NCBI RefSeq assembly: GCF_006874585.1 | Contig: NZ_CP029762.1 | Location: 527,922 to 591,921 of the forward strand | Source: Sphingomonas sp. IC081 | GTDB taxonomy: Bacteria > Pseudomonadota > Alphaproteobacteria > Sphingomonadales > Sphingomonadaceae | Reading direction: 5' to 3' | DNA length: 64,000 nucleotides | Shown here: positions 52,294 to 60,358 of the stretch, piece by piece | Position numbering within the stretch: position 1 is the stretch's first letter | Layout: each line of letters starts with the position of its first letter | Notes under the pieces: generated by a model | What the model was told of the DNA's origin: nothing | Databases searched by the model: none | What the model saw: the letters and a program-made list of their open reading frames with translations, nothing else | Made by a program: the position numbers and the translations under genes

Positions 52294-53772
52294 TCAATGC
52301 ACCGCCAGTTCCACCTGCTTGTCGTGCAGTGCGAAGCGGTCGACAAGGTTGGCGCTGGCCTCGTTGTAGCCGACGACCTCGACCTGCGACCCATCGCGGC
52401 GCAGGCGGGCGATGACCTTGTCGAGCGCGCCCACGGCGGAGATGTCCCAGAAATGCGCGTCGCTCACGTCGATGCGCACGTGGCGCCCCGGTTCCGGCGT
52501 GAAGGCACGCGCGAAACGGGCAACCGATGCAAAGAAGATCTCGCCGCTGACCCGGTAGGTCACCCGGTCTGCGGCTTCCTCGCGCGCCACCGCGAACATG
52601 CGCTGCACCTTGCCCGCGAAGAACAGGCCCGAAAGCAGGACCCCCACCAGCACGCCGCGCGCCAGATCGTGGGTCGCCACCACCACCGCGACCGTTGCCG
52701 CCATGACCACCGACGAGGTCGGCGGATGGCGCAGCAGATTGGGGATCGAGGCCCAGCTGAACGTGCCGATCGAGACCATGATCATCACCGCCACCAACGC
52801 CGGCATCGGGATACGCCCGACGACCGGGCCCAGCACCGCCAGCAGGAACAGCAGGAACACGCCCGCGACCAGCGTCGACAGGCGGGTTCGCCCGCCCGAG
52901 CCGACATTGATGACCGACTGCCCGATCATCGCGCAGCCGCCCATGCCGCCGACCAGGGCCGCGGCGATGTTGGCACCGCCCTGCCCCATGCATTCGCGCC
53001 GCTTGTCGCTCTCGCTGTCGGTCATGTCATCGACGATCTGCGCGGTCATCATCGATTCCAGCAGGCCGACCGCCGCCATCGTCAACGCATAGGGCAGGAT
53101 GAGCCGCAGCGTCTCGAGCGTCAGCGGGACATGCGGCAGGGACAGGCTCGGCAGGCCTTCGGGCAGGCGCCCCATGTCACCCACCGTGCGCACCGGCAAG
53201 CCGAGCGCGATGCTGATCGCCGCCAGCACGAGGATCGCCACCAATGGCGAGGGCACGGCCCGGGTCACGCGCGGCAGCAGGTAGATGATCGCCAGGCCGC
53301 CCGCGACCATCGCGTAAGTATGCCAGGTCACGCCCATGAACTGCGGCAGCTGGGCGATGAAGATCAGGATCGCCAGGGCATTGACGAAGCCGGTGACCAC
53401 CGAGCGCGAGACGAACTGCATCAGCAGGTCGAGCCGCAGCAGACTGGCCACGATCTGGAACAGGCCCATCAGCACGGTCGCGGCAAAAAGGTAGCTGACG
53501 CCGTGATCGCGCACCAGCGGGGTGACGACAACCGCCACCGCCGCGGTCGCCGCCGAGATCATCGCCGGGCGGCCGCCCAGCAGCGAGATGACGATGGCGA
53601 TCGCCACCGAGGCGTAAAGGCCGACGCGGGGATCGACCCCGGCGATGACGGAAAAGCCGATGGCTTCGGGGATCAGCGCAAGCGCGACGACGATGCCCGA
53701 CAGCACGTCACGGCGTGCCTGTCCGGCGCTGGCGAACCATTCGGTCCGGAAACGGGAGGGTCTGGAGTTCAT
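52294..53772 (-). CDS. SulP-family inorganic anion transporter with STAS domain
   Basis: 492 residues with 10-12 hydrophobic segments (e.g. SGIVVALALIPEAIGFSVIAGV, the family's first helices) and a C-terminal cytoplasmic STAS domain (about 385-490, RIDVSDAHFWDISAVGALDKV). SulP proteins carry sulfate, bicarbonate or dicarboxylates; which is not clear here. I start at the ATG at 53772, with AGG 5 bases upstream; a GTG at 53796 would add 8 residues. Confidence 0.9.
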   Translation of the reverse strand: MNSRPSRFRTEWFASAGQARRDVLSGIVVALALIPEAIGFSVIAGVDPRVGLYASVAIAIVISLLGGRPAMISAATAAVAVVVTPLVRDHGVSYLFAATVLMGLFQIVASLLRLDLLMQFVSRSVVTGFVNALAILIFIAQLPQFMGVTWHTYAMVAGGLAIIYLLPRVTRAVPSPLVAILVLAAISIALGLPVRTVGDMGRLPEGLPSLSLPHVPLTLETLRLILPYALTMAAVGLLESMMTAQIVDDMTDSESDKRRECMGQGGANIAAALVGGMGGCAMIGQSVINVGSGGRTRLSTLVAGVFLLFLLAVLGPVVGRIPMPALVAVMIMVSIGTFSWASIPNLLRHPPTSSVVMAATVAVVVATHDLARGVLVGVLLSGLFFAGKVQRMFAVAREEAADRVTYRVSGEIFFASVARFARAFTPEPGRHVRIDVSDAHFWDISAVGALDKVIARLRRDGSQVEVVGYNEASANLVDRFALHDKQVELAVH

Positions 53773-53940
53773 TTTGCCTGTCAAGAAACGCAACACATGG
53801 CGCAGCGCCCGCGAGCGGGAGCTGGGAAAGGCTGTCCATGTGGAGGTTGCCCGGCGGATCGGCGGCCGGGATAGCCACCCGGATTCTCACCGGGTCCTTG
53901 CGAATGACGCGCCCCTTACCCGAAATCGCCTGAAAATGGC
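53773..53940 (-). promoter_or_regulatory. Possible structured 5' leader of the SulP gene
   Basis: Read on the minus strand, this 168-base stretch contains two adjacent hairpins. One pairs ACCCGG (53877-53882) with CCGGGT (53890-53895). The other pairs CCCGGC (53850-53855) with GCCGGG (53865-53870). A small CCCG/CGGG hairpin near 53808-53819 follows. Structured leaders upstream of SulP genes (the sul1 RNA motif) are known from alphaproteobacteria, but I could not match the consensus. Confidence 0.3.
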
Positions 53941-53942
53941 AA

Positions 53943-53975
53943 GGGCCGGCGGGACATTCGTGTCACCGCCGGCCC
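53943..53975 (-). terminator. 14-bp stem-loop after the S9 peptidase gene
   Basis: GGGCCGGCGG (53943-53952) pairs with CCGCCGGCCC (53966-53975), extended by GACA/TGTC (53953-53956, 53961-53964) with one bulged base and a TTCG loop (CGAA on the minus strand). It sits about 50 bases downstream of the S9 peptidase stop, a likely terminator for that gene, though the following TTGCCATTTTC is a weak U tract. Confidence 0.6.
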
Positions 53976-53995
53976 CTGTCCGGGAAGGGCCGGGC

Positions 53996-54032
53996 CGCGT
54001 CAGGGCAGGCCCGTGTCAGGGCCGTGTCAGGG
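53996..54032. repeat. 11-bp direct repeat containing the S9 peptidase stop codon
   Basis: CCGTGTCAGGG occurs twice in tandem (54011-54021, 54022-54032) with a variant CCGCGTCAGGG at 53996-54006. The second unit contains the TGA stop (complement of 54027-54029) of the peptidase gene, so repeat slippage would create a longer or altered 3' end. Confidence 0.7.
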
Positions 54033-56156
54033 CCGGGGCGAATCCATCAGCTTCTGCGTGAGATAGGTCATCCACAAGGCGGTGGTCTTGGCCGACTGGC
54101 GTATGTCGGCGCCCGAGCCGTGACCGCCCTCGGTGTTCTCGTAGAAGTAGAACGGCAGCCCCAGCTCCTCCATGCGCGCGGCGAACTTGCGCGCATGCTG
54201 CGGACCGACGCGGTCGTCGCGGGTCGTGGTGAAGATGTAGGGCTCGGGGTATGTCACCCCCTTGCGCAAGGCGTGGTAGGGCGAGGTCTTCTCCCAGAAC
54301 GCGCGCACTTCGGGATCGGCCTCGACATCGCCGTACTCGCCCTGCCAGCTGGCGCCGGCGGCGATCTTGCCGATGCGGATCATGTCGAGCAGCGGCACCT
54401 GGATGACGACCGCGCCGAACAGCTCGGGGTGCTGCGTCATCTCAACGCCCATCAGCAGGCCGCCGTTGGAGCCGCCGATGATGCCGAGCCGCTGCGGCGA
54501 GGTGATCCGGCTGTCGATCAGGTTGCGCGCGACGGCGGCAAAATCGTCATAGGCGACCTGCCGCCTGGTCTTCAGCGCCGCCTCGTGCCACTGCGGGCCG
54601 AACTCGCCGCCGCCGCGAATGTTGGCCAGCGCATAGGCGCCGCCCCGCTCCAGCCACAACTTGCCGTAGGTATTGAGGTAATGGGGCGTCGAGCTCGCCT
54701 GGAACCCGCCATAGGCGTTGAGCAGGACCGGGGTGGAGCCGTCCAGCGCGATGTCCTTGCGGTGCACGAGGAAGTAAGGGATCGCGGTGCCGTCGCTCGA
54801 CACCGCCTCGCGCTGCTCGACGACAAGGCCGGCGGCGTCGAAGCGCGGCGGCAGGCTCTTGAGCGGCTCGGCCGGCGCGCTGCCGGCGGCATCGACCAGA
54901 TAGAGCGTGCTCGGCGTGGTGAAACCTTCCGCCGACGCGAAGGTGAGATTGCTGCCGAAATCCGCCGAACCGAAGTTCAGCGCCATCTTGTCGGGCAGCG
55001 GCAGGGTCTGCTCGCTCCAGCCGCCACCGACCGCCGGCGCCAGCGACAGCAGGCGCCCGTTGACGTTGTCCAGCACCGAGAGCAGCAGCCGGTCGCGCGT
55101 GGCCGAGATGCCGTCCAGCGCCTCGCGCGCGGCGGGCTTCCAGGCCAGCCGGGGCTTCAGCACCTCGGGACGGGCCAGCAGATCGTCCAGCGGAACCGTT
55201 GCCACCGAACCCGCCGGCAGATCGCCCCAGGCCTCGTCCAGGCGGAACACCACCTGCCCCGCCACCAGCCCCGCCACCGCGACCTTCTGCGGCACGGCAA
55301 GGGCATGAAGCTTGCCGTCAGCGGCCATGACCAGGGTCTGCTGGTGGAAGAAGTCGATCGCCCGCGACACGTAGGCCAGGCGGTGGCCCTGCGCATCGTG
55401 GAGAACCGCCGGGAACACGCCGAGGTCGCTCTTCTGCCCGCGGTAGACCTCCACCGCCTCGGACAGCGGGCGGCCGCGGGTGACGCGCTTGACGATATAG
55501 GGATAAAGCGAGCCGGTCATGTCGCCCGGCGTCCATTCCGTGGCGACCAGCAGATGGTCCGCGTCTTCCCAGGCGATGCCCTGCTTGGCGCGCGGAATGT
55601 GGAAACCGCCCGGCACGAAGGCGCGGGTCTGCAGATCGAACTCACGCACTTCGACCGCGTCCTCGCCGCCGTCGGACAGCGAGACGAGGCACAGGCGCTG
55701 CTCCGGCTCGAGACAGTCCGAGCCCTGATAGACCCAGCTCCTGCCTTCCGCCTTGCCCAGCGCGTCGACGTCGAGCACCGTCTCCCAGCGCGGCGCGGCC
55801 GAACGGTAGTCCGCCAGCGAAGTGCGACGCCAGATGCCGCGCAAGTGCTGCTCGTCCTGCCAGAAGTTGTAGATCTGCCCGCCGAGGAAATGGGGCGCGG
55901 GAATACGATCCTTGGCGCCGGAGATGGCCAGCGCCTGATCGTAGAAGGCCTGGTAGCGCGGATCGCCCTCAAGACGCTTTTCGGTGACGGCATTATGCGC
56001 CTTCACCCAGTCCATCACCGGCTTGCCCTCAAGATCCTCCAGCCAGATCCAGCGATCGCTGGAGGGCTGGGCGGCGGGATCGGACGGTGTTGCGGCATGG
56101 GACATGGTGGTGAGACTCATCATCAGGAAAGACGTGGCGAACACGCCGCGCAGCAT
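54027..56156 (-). CDS. Secreted prolyl oligopeptidase family (S9) peptidase
   Basis: 709 residues. Signal peptide (MLRGVFATSFLMMSLTTMSHA), N-terminal beta-propeller domain, and a C-terminal alpha/beta hydrolase domain with nucleophile in IGGSNGGLLMG, aspartate in TTRDDRVGP and histidine in TEGGHGSG. S9A prolyl oligopeptidases cut after proline in short peptides; the signal peptide places it in the periplasm. ATG 56156 chosen because the signal peptide begins there; the frame runs to 56258. Divergent from the hybrid kinase operon across 228 bases with no feature I recognise. Confidence 0.9.
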   Translation of the reverse strand: MLRGVFATSFLMMSLTTMSHAATPSDPAAQPSSDRWIWLEDLEGKPVMDWVKAHNAVTEKRLEGDPRYQAFYDQALAISGAKDRIPAPHFLGGQIYNFWQDEQHLRGIWRRTSLADYRSAAPRWETVLDVDALGKAEGRSWVYQGSDCLEPEQRLCLVSLSDGGEDAVEVREFDLQTRAFVPGGFHIPRAKQGIAWEDADHLLVATEWTPGDMTGSLYPYIVKRVTRGRPLSEAVEVYRGQKSDLGVFPAVLHDAQGHRLAYVSRAIDFFHQQTLVMAADGKLHALAVPQKVAVAGLVAGQVVFRLDEAWGDLPAGSVATVPLDDLLARPEVLKPRLAWKPAAREALDGISATRDRLLLSVLDNVNGRLLSLAPAVGGGWSEQTLPLPDKMALNFGSADFGSNLTFASAEGFTTPSTLYLVDAAGSAPAEPLKSLPPRFDAAGLVVEQREAVSSDGTAIPYFLVHRKDIALDGSTPVLLNAYGGFQASSTPHYLNTYGKLWLERGGAYALANIRGGGEFGPQWHEAALKTRRQVAYDDFAAVARNLIDSRITSPQRLGIIGGSNGGLLMGVEMTQHPELFGAVVIQVPLLDMIRIGKIAAGASWQGEYGDVEADPEVRAFWEKTSPYHALRKGVTYPEPYIFTTTRDDRVGPQHARKFAARMEELGLPFYFYENTEGGHGSGADIRQSAKTTALWMTYLTQKLMDSPRP

Positions 56157-56384
56157 GGATTTCAAGATCGTGCCCTCAATCGACTGGTCGCGCGGAAACC
56201 TAGCGCGCGAGCGCCAACTGGCAAGCCCGGAGGCCGCACGATTGCGGCAAAAGCGCATCGTGCAAAATCAATGCGCTGCGGCCGGGAACCATCCGGCGAC
56301 TTATACGTTAGAACCCTGATCCGGACGCGCGCATGGGATGGGGGCCGCGCCGTCTTGCCGCGTGCCGGTTTCCTCTCCCAGAGT

Positions 56385-59300
56385 ATGACGATGACACCAG
56401 GCCCGGCATTCACGCCGCAGAACAAGATTGCCGCGGCGGTTACCGGCGCGCTCGTGCTGTGCCTTGCCCTGGACATCCTGGTGCCGCTCGGCACCGGCGT
56501 CAGCGTGCTCTATCTGCTGCCCACCGTGCTGGCTTATGCCGCGCAGCGCAAGATCATCCCGCTGCTCGCCGCAATCGCCGGCATCGGCTGCGCGTTCATC
56601 GCCTATTTCGTGGCCCCAGACGGCCTCGGCCCCGAAGTCGCGTTCATCAACCGCGCACTCTCGGGCACCACCAACCTGCTGGTGGCGGGCATCGGCTATC
56701 TGTTGATCCGCTACCGCAACGAGACCCGGCACGCGCAATGGCTCCGCGCCAGCGAGGCCGAACTCGCCCGCGCCACCGCCGGCAACCTGCCGCTCGCCGA
56801 TGTCGGCAGCCGCGCCCTCGCCTTCATCGGCGAGCGTTTCGGCGCGATCGCCGGCGCCATCTTCGTGCAGGGCGACGGCAGCTATCGCCGCATCGCCACC
56901 TGGGGTGTCCCCGCCGACGCCGGGGTGCCCGAGGAGATCGCGCCCGGCACCGGCCTGCTCGGCGAAGTGATCACCCACGGCCGCACGACACTGGTGGAAC
57001 AGGTTCCCGCCGGCTATCTCGCTTTCGGCTCCGCACTGGGCCGGGGCACGCCCGCCCGGCTGGTCCTGGGCGCCACAGTTGTCGACAACGCCGTCAACGC
57101 GGTTCTCGAACTCGGCTTCCTCGATACCGACGAAGCCCTCCCGCAGGACTTTGCCGCGTTCCTGGAACTTGTCGCCGGGCCGCTGGGCCTGACCCTGCGC
57201 GCCGCCAAGTACCGCGCCCGGCTCGAGACGCTGCTTGCCGAAACCCAGCAGCAGGCCGAGGAACTCCAGAACCAGAGCGAGGAACTGCGCGCCACCAACG
57301 ACGAACTGGAAGCGCAGAGCAAGTTGCTGCTCCAGTCGCAGGCCCAGCTCGAAGAGCAGCAGGCCGAACTCGAACGCAGCAATTCGCAGCTGGAGGAACA
57401 GGCCCAGTCGCTGGAGGCGCAGCGCGACGAACTGACCCGCTCGCAGACACAACTGCGAAACCAGACCGAGGAACTGGAACAGGCCAGCCGCTACAAGAGC
57501 GAATTCCTGGCGAACATGAGCCACGAACTGCGCACGCCGCTGAACTCGCTGCTGATCATGGCCCGCCTGCTGGCCGACAACCGCGGCGCCAACCTGACCG
57601 ACGAGCAGGTCCGCTACGCCGAGACCATCGAGTCCTCGGGCAACGACCTGCTGCTGCTCATCAACGACGTCCTCGACATTTCCAAGATCGAGGCCGGACG
57701 TCTCGAACTGCAACCGGCGGAGATGCCGGTCGGCACCCTCGTCCGCCGGCTGGAGGATACCTTTGCCGTCCCCGCCGCCGAGAAGGGCCTGCGTCTCTCG
57801 GTCGAGATCGCCCCCGGCGCCCCCGCCGCCATCGAGACCGACGGGCTCCGTCTCGAACAGGTGCTCAAGAACTTCCTCTCGAACGCGGTGAAGTTCACCG
57901 CCGCCGGCGAAGTGGCGCTGAGCGTGCGGGCCGGCAAGCCCGGCCATGTGGTCTTTGCCGTGCGCGACACCGGCCCCGGCATCGCCAAAAACCAGCAGGA
58001 CGCGATCTTCGAGGCGTTCCGCCAGGCCGATGGCGGCATTGCCCGCAAGTTCGGCGGCACCGGCCTTGGCCTGTCGATCTCGCGCGAACTGGCCCATCTG
58101 CTCGGCGGGACGATCTCGCTCGTCAGCGCGCCGGGCCAGGGAAGCACTTTCGCGATCGAGGTGCCCGAACGCTTCGCCGCCGCCGAGACCGCCGCCCTGC
58201 CCCGCTCGGCCAGCCGATCGCCCGCCCCGCAAGTCGCCGCGCCCACCGCCGCACCGCGCGCGATCGCCGTGCCCGACGACCGCGAGGCGCTGAGCGGCGA
58301 TTCCCGCGTCATCCTCATCGTCGAGGACGATGTGGCCTTCGCCCGCATCCTCGGCGATCTCGCGCATGAACTGGGCTTCCAGTACCTGATCGCCACCACC
58401 GCCGACGAAGGGGCCCTGCTGGCCCGGCAATACCTGCCCCAGGCCGTCATCCTCGACATGCACCTGCCCGATCACACCGGCCTTTCGGTGCTCGACCGGA
58501 TCAAGCGCGATACCCGCACGCGGCATATCCCGGTGCACATCGTCTCGGCCGACCACGACGATCACGGCGCGCTTGCCAGCGGCGCGGTGGGCTACCTGTT
58601 CAAGCCGGTCACCCGTGAAACGCTGGTCACCATGCTCGAAGGCCTCGAGGCCCGCATGGCCCAGCGCCTGCGCCGGGTGCTGGTGGTGGAGGACGATGCC
58701 CGCCAGGCCGATGCCGTGCACCACCTGCTCGCCTCGCGCGATGTCGAGACGGTCGAAGTGCAGAGCGCGGCGGAATGTCTCGAACGGCTGGCGGACGGCA
58801 CGTTCGACTGCATGGTGCTGGACCTCAACCTGCCCGACATGTCGGGGCTGGACCTGCTCGACCGGCTGGCCCACGACGAAAGCGTCAGTTTCCCGCCGGT
58901 CATCGTCTATACCGGCCGCGAACTCTCCGAAGAGGAGGAGATGCGCCTGCGCCGCTACTCCAAGTCGATCATCGTCAAGGGCGCCAAGAGCCCGGAACGC
59001 CTGCTCGACGAGGTGACGCTGTTCCTCCACCAGGTCGTCTCGGAACTGCCGCAGGACAAGCAGCAGCTGCTCGCCCGCTCGCTGGGCCGCGATGCCGCGC
59101 TGGAAGGGCGCCATATCCTGGTCGTCGAGGACGACATCCGCAACGTCTATGCGCTGACCTCGGTGCTGGAACCCCACGGCGTCTCGGTGCGCATTGCCCG
59201 CAACGGCATCGAGGCGCTGGCCGAACTCGCGCGCGCGGCGGACAGCGACGGGCCCCCTGTCGATCTCGTGCTGATGGACGTGATGATGCCGGAAATGGAC

Positions 59301-59489
59301 GGGCTGGCCTGCACCCGCGAGATCCGCCGCCACGAACAGTGGGGCCGCCTGCCGATCATCGCGCTCACCGCCAAGGCGATGGAGCGCGATCACCTCGAAT
59401 GCATCGAGGCCGGCGCCAACGACTACCTGTCCAAGCCGCTCGACGTCGACAAGCTGCTCAGCCTGGTGCGCGTATGGATGCCGCGATGA
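56385..59489 (+). CDS. Hybrid sensor histidine kinase with GAF and three receiver domains
   Basis: 1034 residues. Four N-terminal hydrophobic helices (about 10-110), a GAF-like domain (about 125-280), a long coiled coil rich in EEL/QAQLEE repeats (about 282-370), HisKA with phospho-acceptor His380 (FLANMSHELRTPLN), and HATPase_c (NFLSNAVKFT, RDTGPGIA, FGGTGLGLSIS). Three receiver domains follow with phospho-Asp at about 691, 813 and 965 (ILDMHLPD, VLDLNLPD, LMDVMMPE). Membrane-bound phosphorelay hub. ATG 56385 (or 56391) chosen at the first helix. Overlaps the next gene's ATG (ATGA). Confidence 0.88.
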   Translation: MTMTPGPAFTPQNKIAAAVTGALVLCLALDILVPLGTGVSVLYLLPTVLAYAAQRKIIPLLAAIAGIGCAFIAYFVAPDGLGPEVAFINRALSGTTNLLVAGIGYLLIRYRNETRHAQWLRASEAELARATAGNLPLADVGSRALAFIGERFGAIAGAIFVQGDGSYRRIATWGVPADAGVPEEIAPGTGLLGEVITHGRTTLVEQVPAGYLAFGSALGRGTPARLVLGATVVDNAVNAVLELGFLDTDEALPQDFAAFLELVAGPLGLTLRAAKYRARLETLLAETQQQAEELQNQSEELRATNDELEAQSKLLLQSQAQLEEQQAELERSNSQLEEQAQSLEAQRDELTRSQTQLRNQTEELEQASRYKSEFLANMSHELRTPLNSLLIMARLLADNRGANLTDEQVRYAETIESSGNDLLLLINDVLDISKIEAGRLELQPAEMPVGTLVRRLEDTFAVPAAEKGLRLSVEIAPGAPAAIETDGLRLEQVLKNFLSNAVKFTAAGEVALSVRAGKPGHVVFAVRDTGPGIAKNQQDAIFEAFRQADGGIARKFGGTGLGLSISRELAHLLGGTISLVSAPGQGSTFAIEVPERFAAAETAALPRSASRSPAPQVAAPTAAPRAIAVPDDREALSGDSRVILIVEDDVAFARILGDLAHELGFQYLIATTADEGALLARQYLPQAVILDMHLPDHTGLSVLDRIKRDTRTRHIPVHIVSADHDDHGALASGAVGYLFKPVTRETLVTMLEGLEARMAQRLRRVLVVEDDARQADAVHHLLASRDVETVEVQSAAECLERLADGTFDCMVLDLNLPDMSGLDLLDRLAHDESVSFPPVIVYTGRELSEEEEMRLRRYSKSIIVKGAKSPERLLDEVTLFLHQVVSELPQDKQQLLARSLGRDAALEGRHILVVEDDIRNVYALTSVLEPHGVSVRIARNGIEALAELARAADSDGPPVDLVLMDVMMPEMDGLACTREIRRHEQWGRLPIIALTAKAMERDHLECIEAGANDYLSKPLDVDKLLSLVRVWMPR

Positions 59490-60358
59490 GGAGCCGCGCC
59501 CCGCGCCCCAAGGAAACCCTCGAGAACATCGAGGCCGACCTCATCGTCGAGGCAATCTGGCGGCGCTACCAGTACGACTTTCGCGACTATTCGCGCGCCT
59601 CGCTGCTGCGCCGGCTGCAACGGGCCCAGTCGCATTTCGGCTGCACGCACTTGTCGGGCCTGCTCGACCGGATCCTCCACGATCCCGACAGCCTCAATGC
59701 GCTGATCGGTTTCCTGACCATCCAGGTCAGCGAGATGTTCCGCGATCCGGAGTATTTCCGCGCCATCCGCGAACAGGTGGTGCCGCACTTGCGGACATGG
59801 CCGTCGATCAAGGTCTGGGTGGCGGGCTGCGCCAATGGCGAGGAGTTCTATTCGCTCGCCATCCTGTTCCGCGAGGAGGGCCTTGCCGAGCGCACGATGT
59901 TCTACTGCACCGACATCAACCCCGCCGCGCTGGCCAAGGCGGAGGCAGGCGTCTTCGAGATCGAGCGGGTCGCCGGTTTCTCGCGCAATTACCGCGAAGC
60001 CGGCGGGCGCGCCTCGCTGTCGGACTACTACACCGCCAATTTCGGCGTCGCCCGCTTCGATCCCTCGCTGCGCAAGCGCGCGGTCTTTGCCGACCACAAC
60101 CTCGCCAGCGACGCGGTGTTCTCGGAAGTCCAGTTCGTGTCGAGCCGCAACGTCCTCATCTATTTCGACCGCGTCCTGCAGGACCGCGCGTTCGGCCTGT
60201 TTGCCCAGTCGTTGCCGCAAGGCGGATTCCTCGGTCTGGGTTCCAAGGAAACGGTGCAGTTCTCCGGGGAAGCCGACAGCTTCTCCGACTTCGCGCCGCT
60301 GGAAAAGATCTGGCGGCGCAATGCCCGCCAGGCAGAGGAGAACGCCTTTGCTCACTGA
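59486..60358 (+). CDS. CheR-type protein methyltransferase
   Basis: 290 residues. N-terminal helical domain and a SAM-binding domain with VWVAGCANGEEFYSLA (canonical GCSTGEEPYSLA) and FVSSRNVLIYFD (canonical FCRNVLIYF), ending near GFLGLGSKETV. CheR methylates glutamates on chemoreceptors. No CheB, CheA or CheW gene is beside it, so it may methylate another partner, perhaps via the kinases in its operon or the chemoreceptor encoded 11 kb away. ATG overlaps the upstream stop; its end overlaps the next start by 11 bases. Confidence 0.87.
   Translation: MRSRAPRPKETLENIEADLIVEAIWRRYQYDFRDYSRASLLRRLQRAQSHFGCTHLSGLLDRILHDPDSLNALIGFLTIQVSEMFRDPEYFRAIREQVVPHLRTWPSIKVWVAGCANGEEFYSLAILFREEGLAERTMFYCTDINPAALAKAEAGVFEIERVAGFSRNYREAGGRASLSDYYTANFGVARFDPSLRKRAVFADHNLASDAVFSEVQFVSSRNVLIYFDRVLQDRAFGLFAQSLPQGGFLGLGSKETVQFSGEADSFSDFAPLEKIWRRNARQAEENAFAH

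Noticed and set aside
54024..56384. Upstream extension of the hybrid kinase frame to 54024
   Set aside because: The first 787 codons run antisense to the S9 peptidase, which has a full catalytic triad and signal peptide; kinase similarity begins only after 56385.
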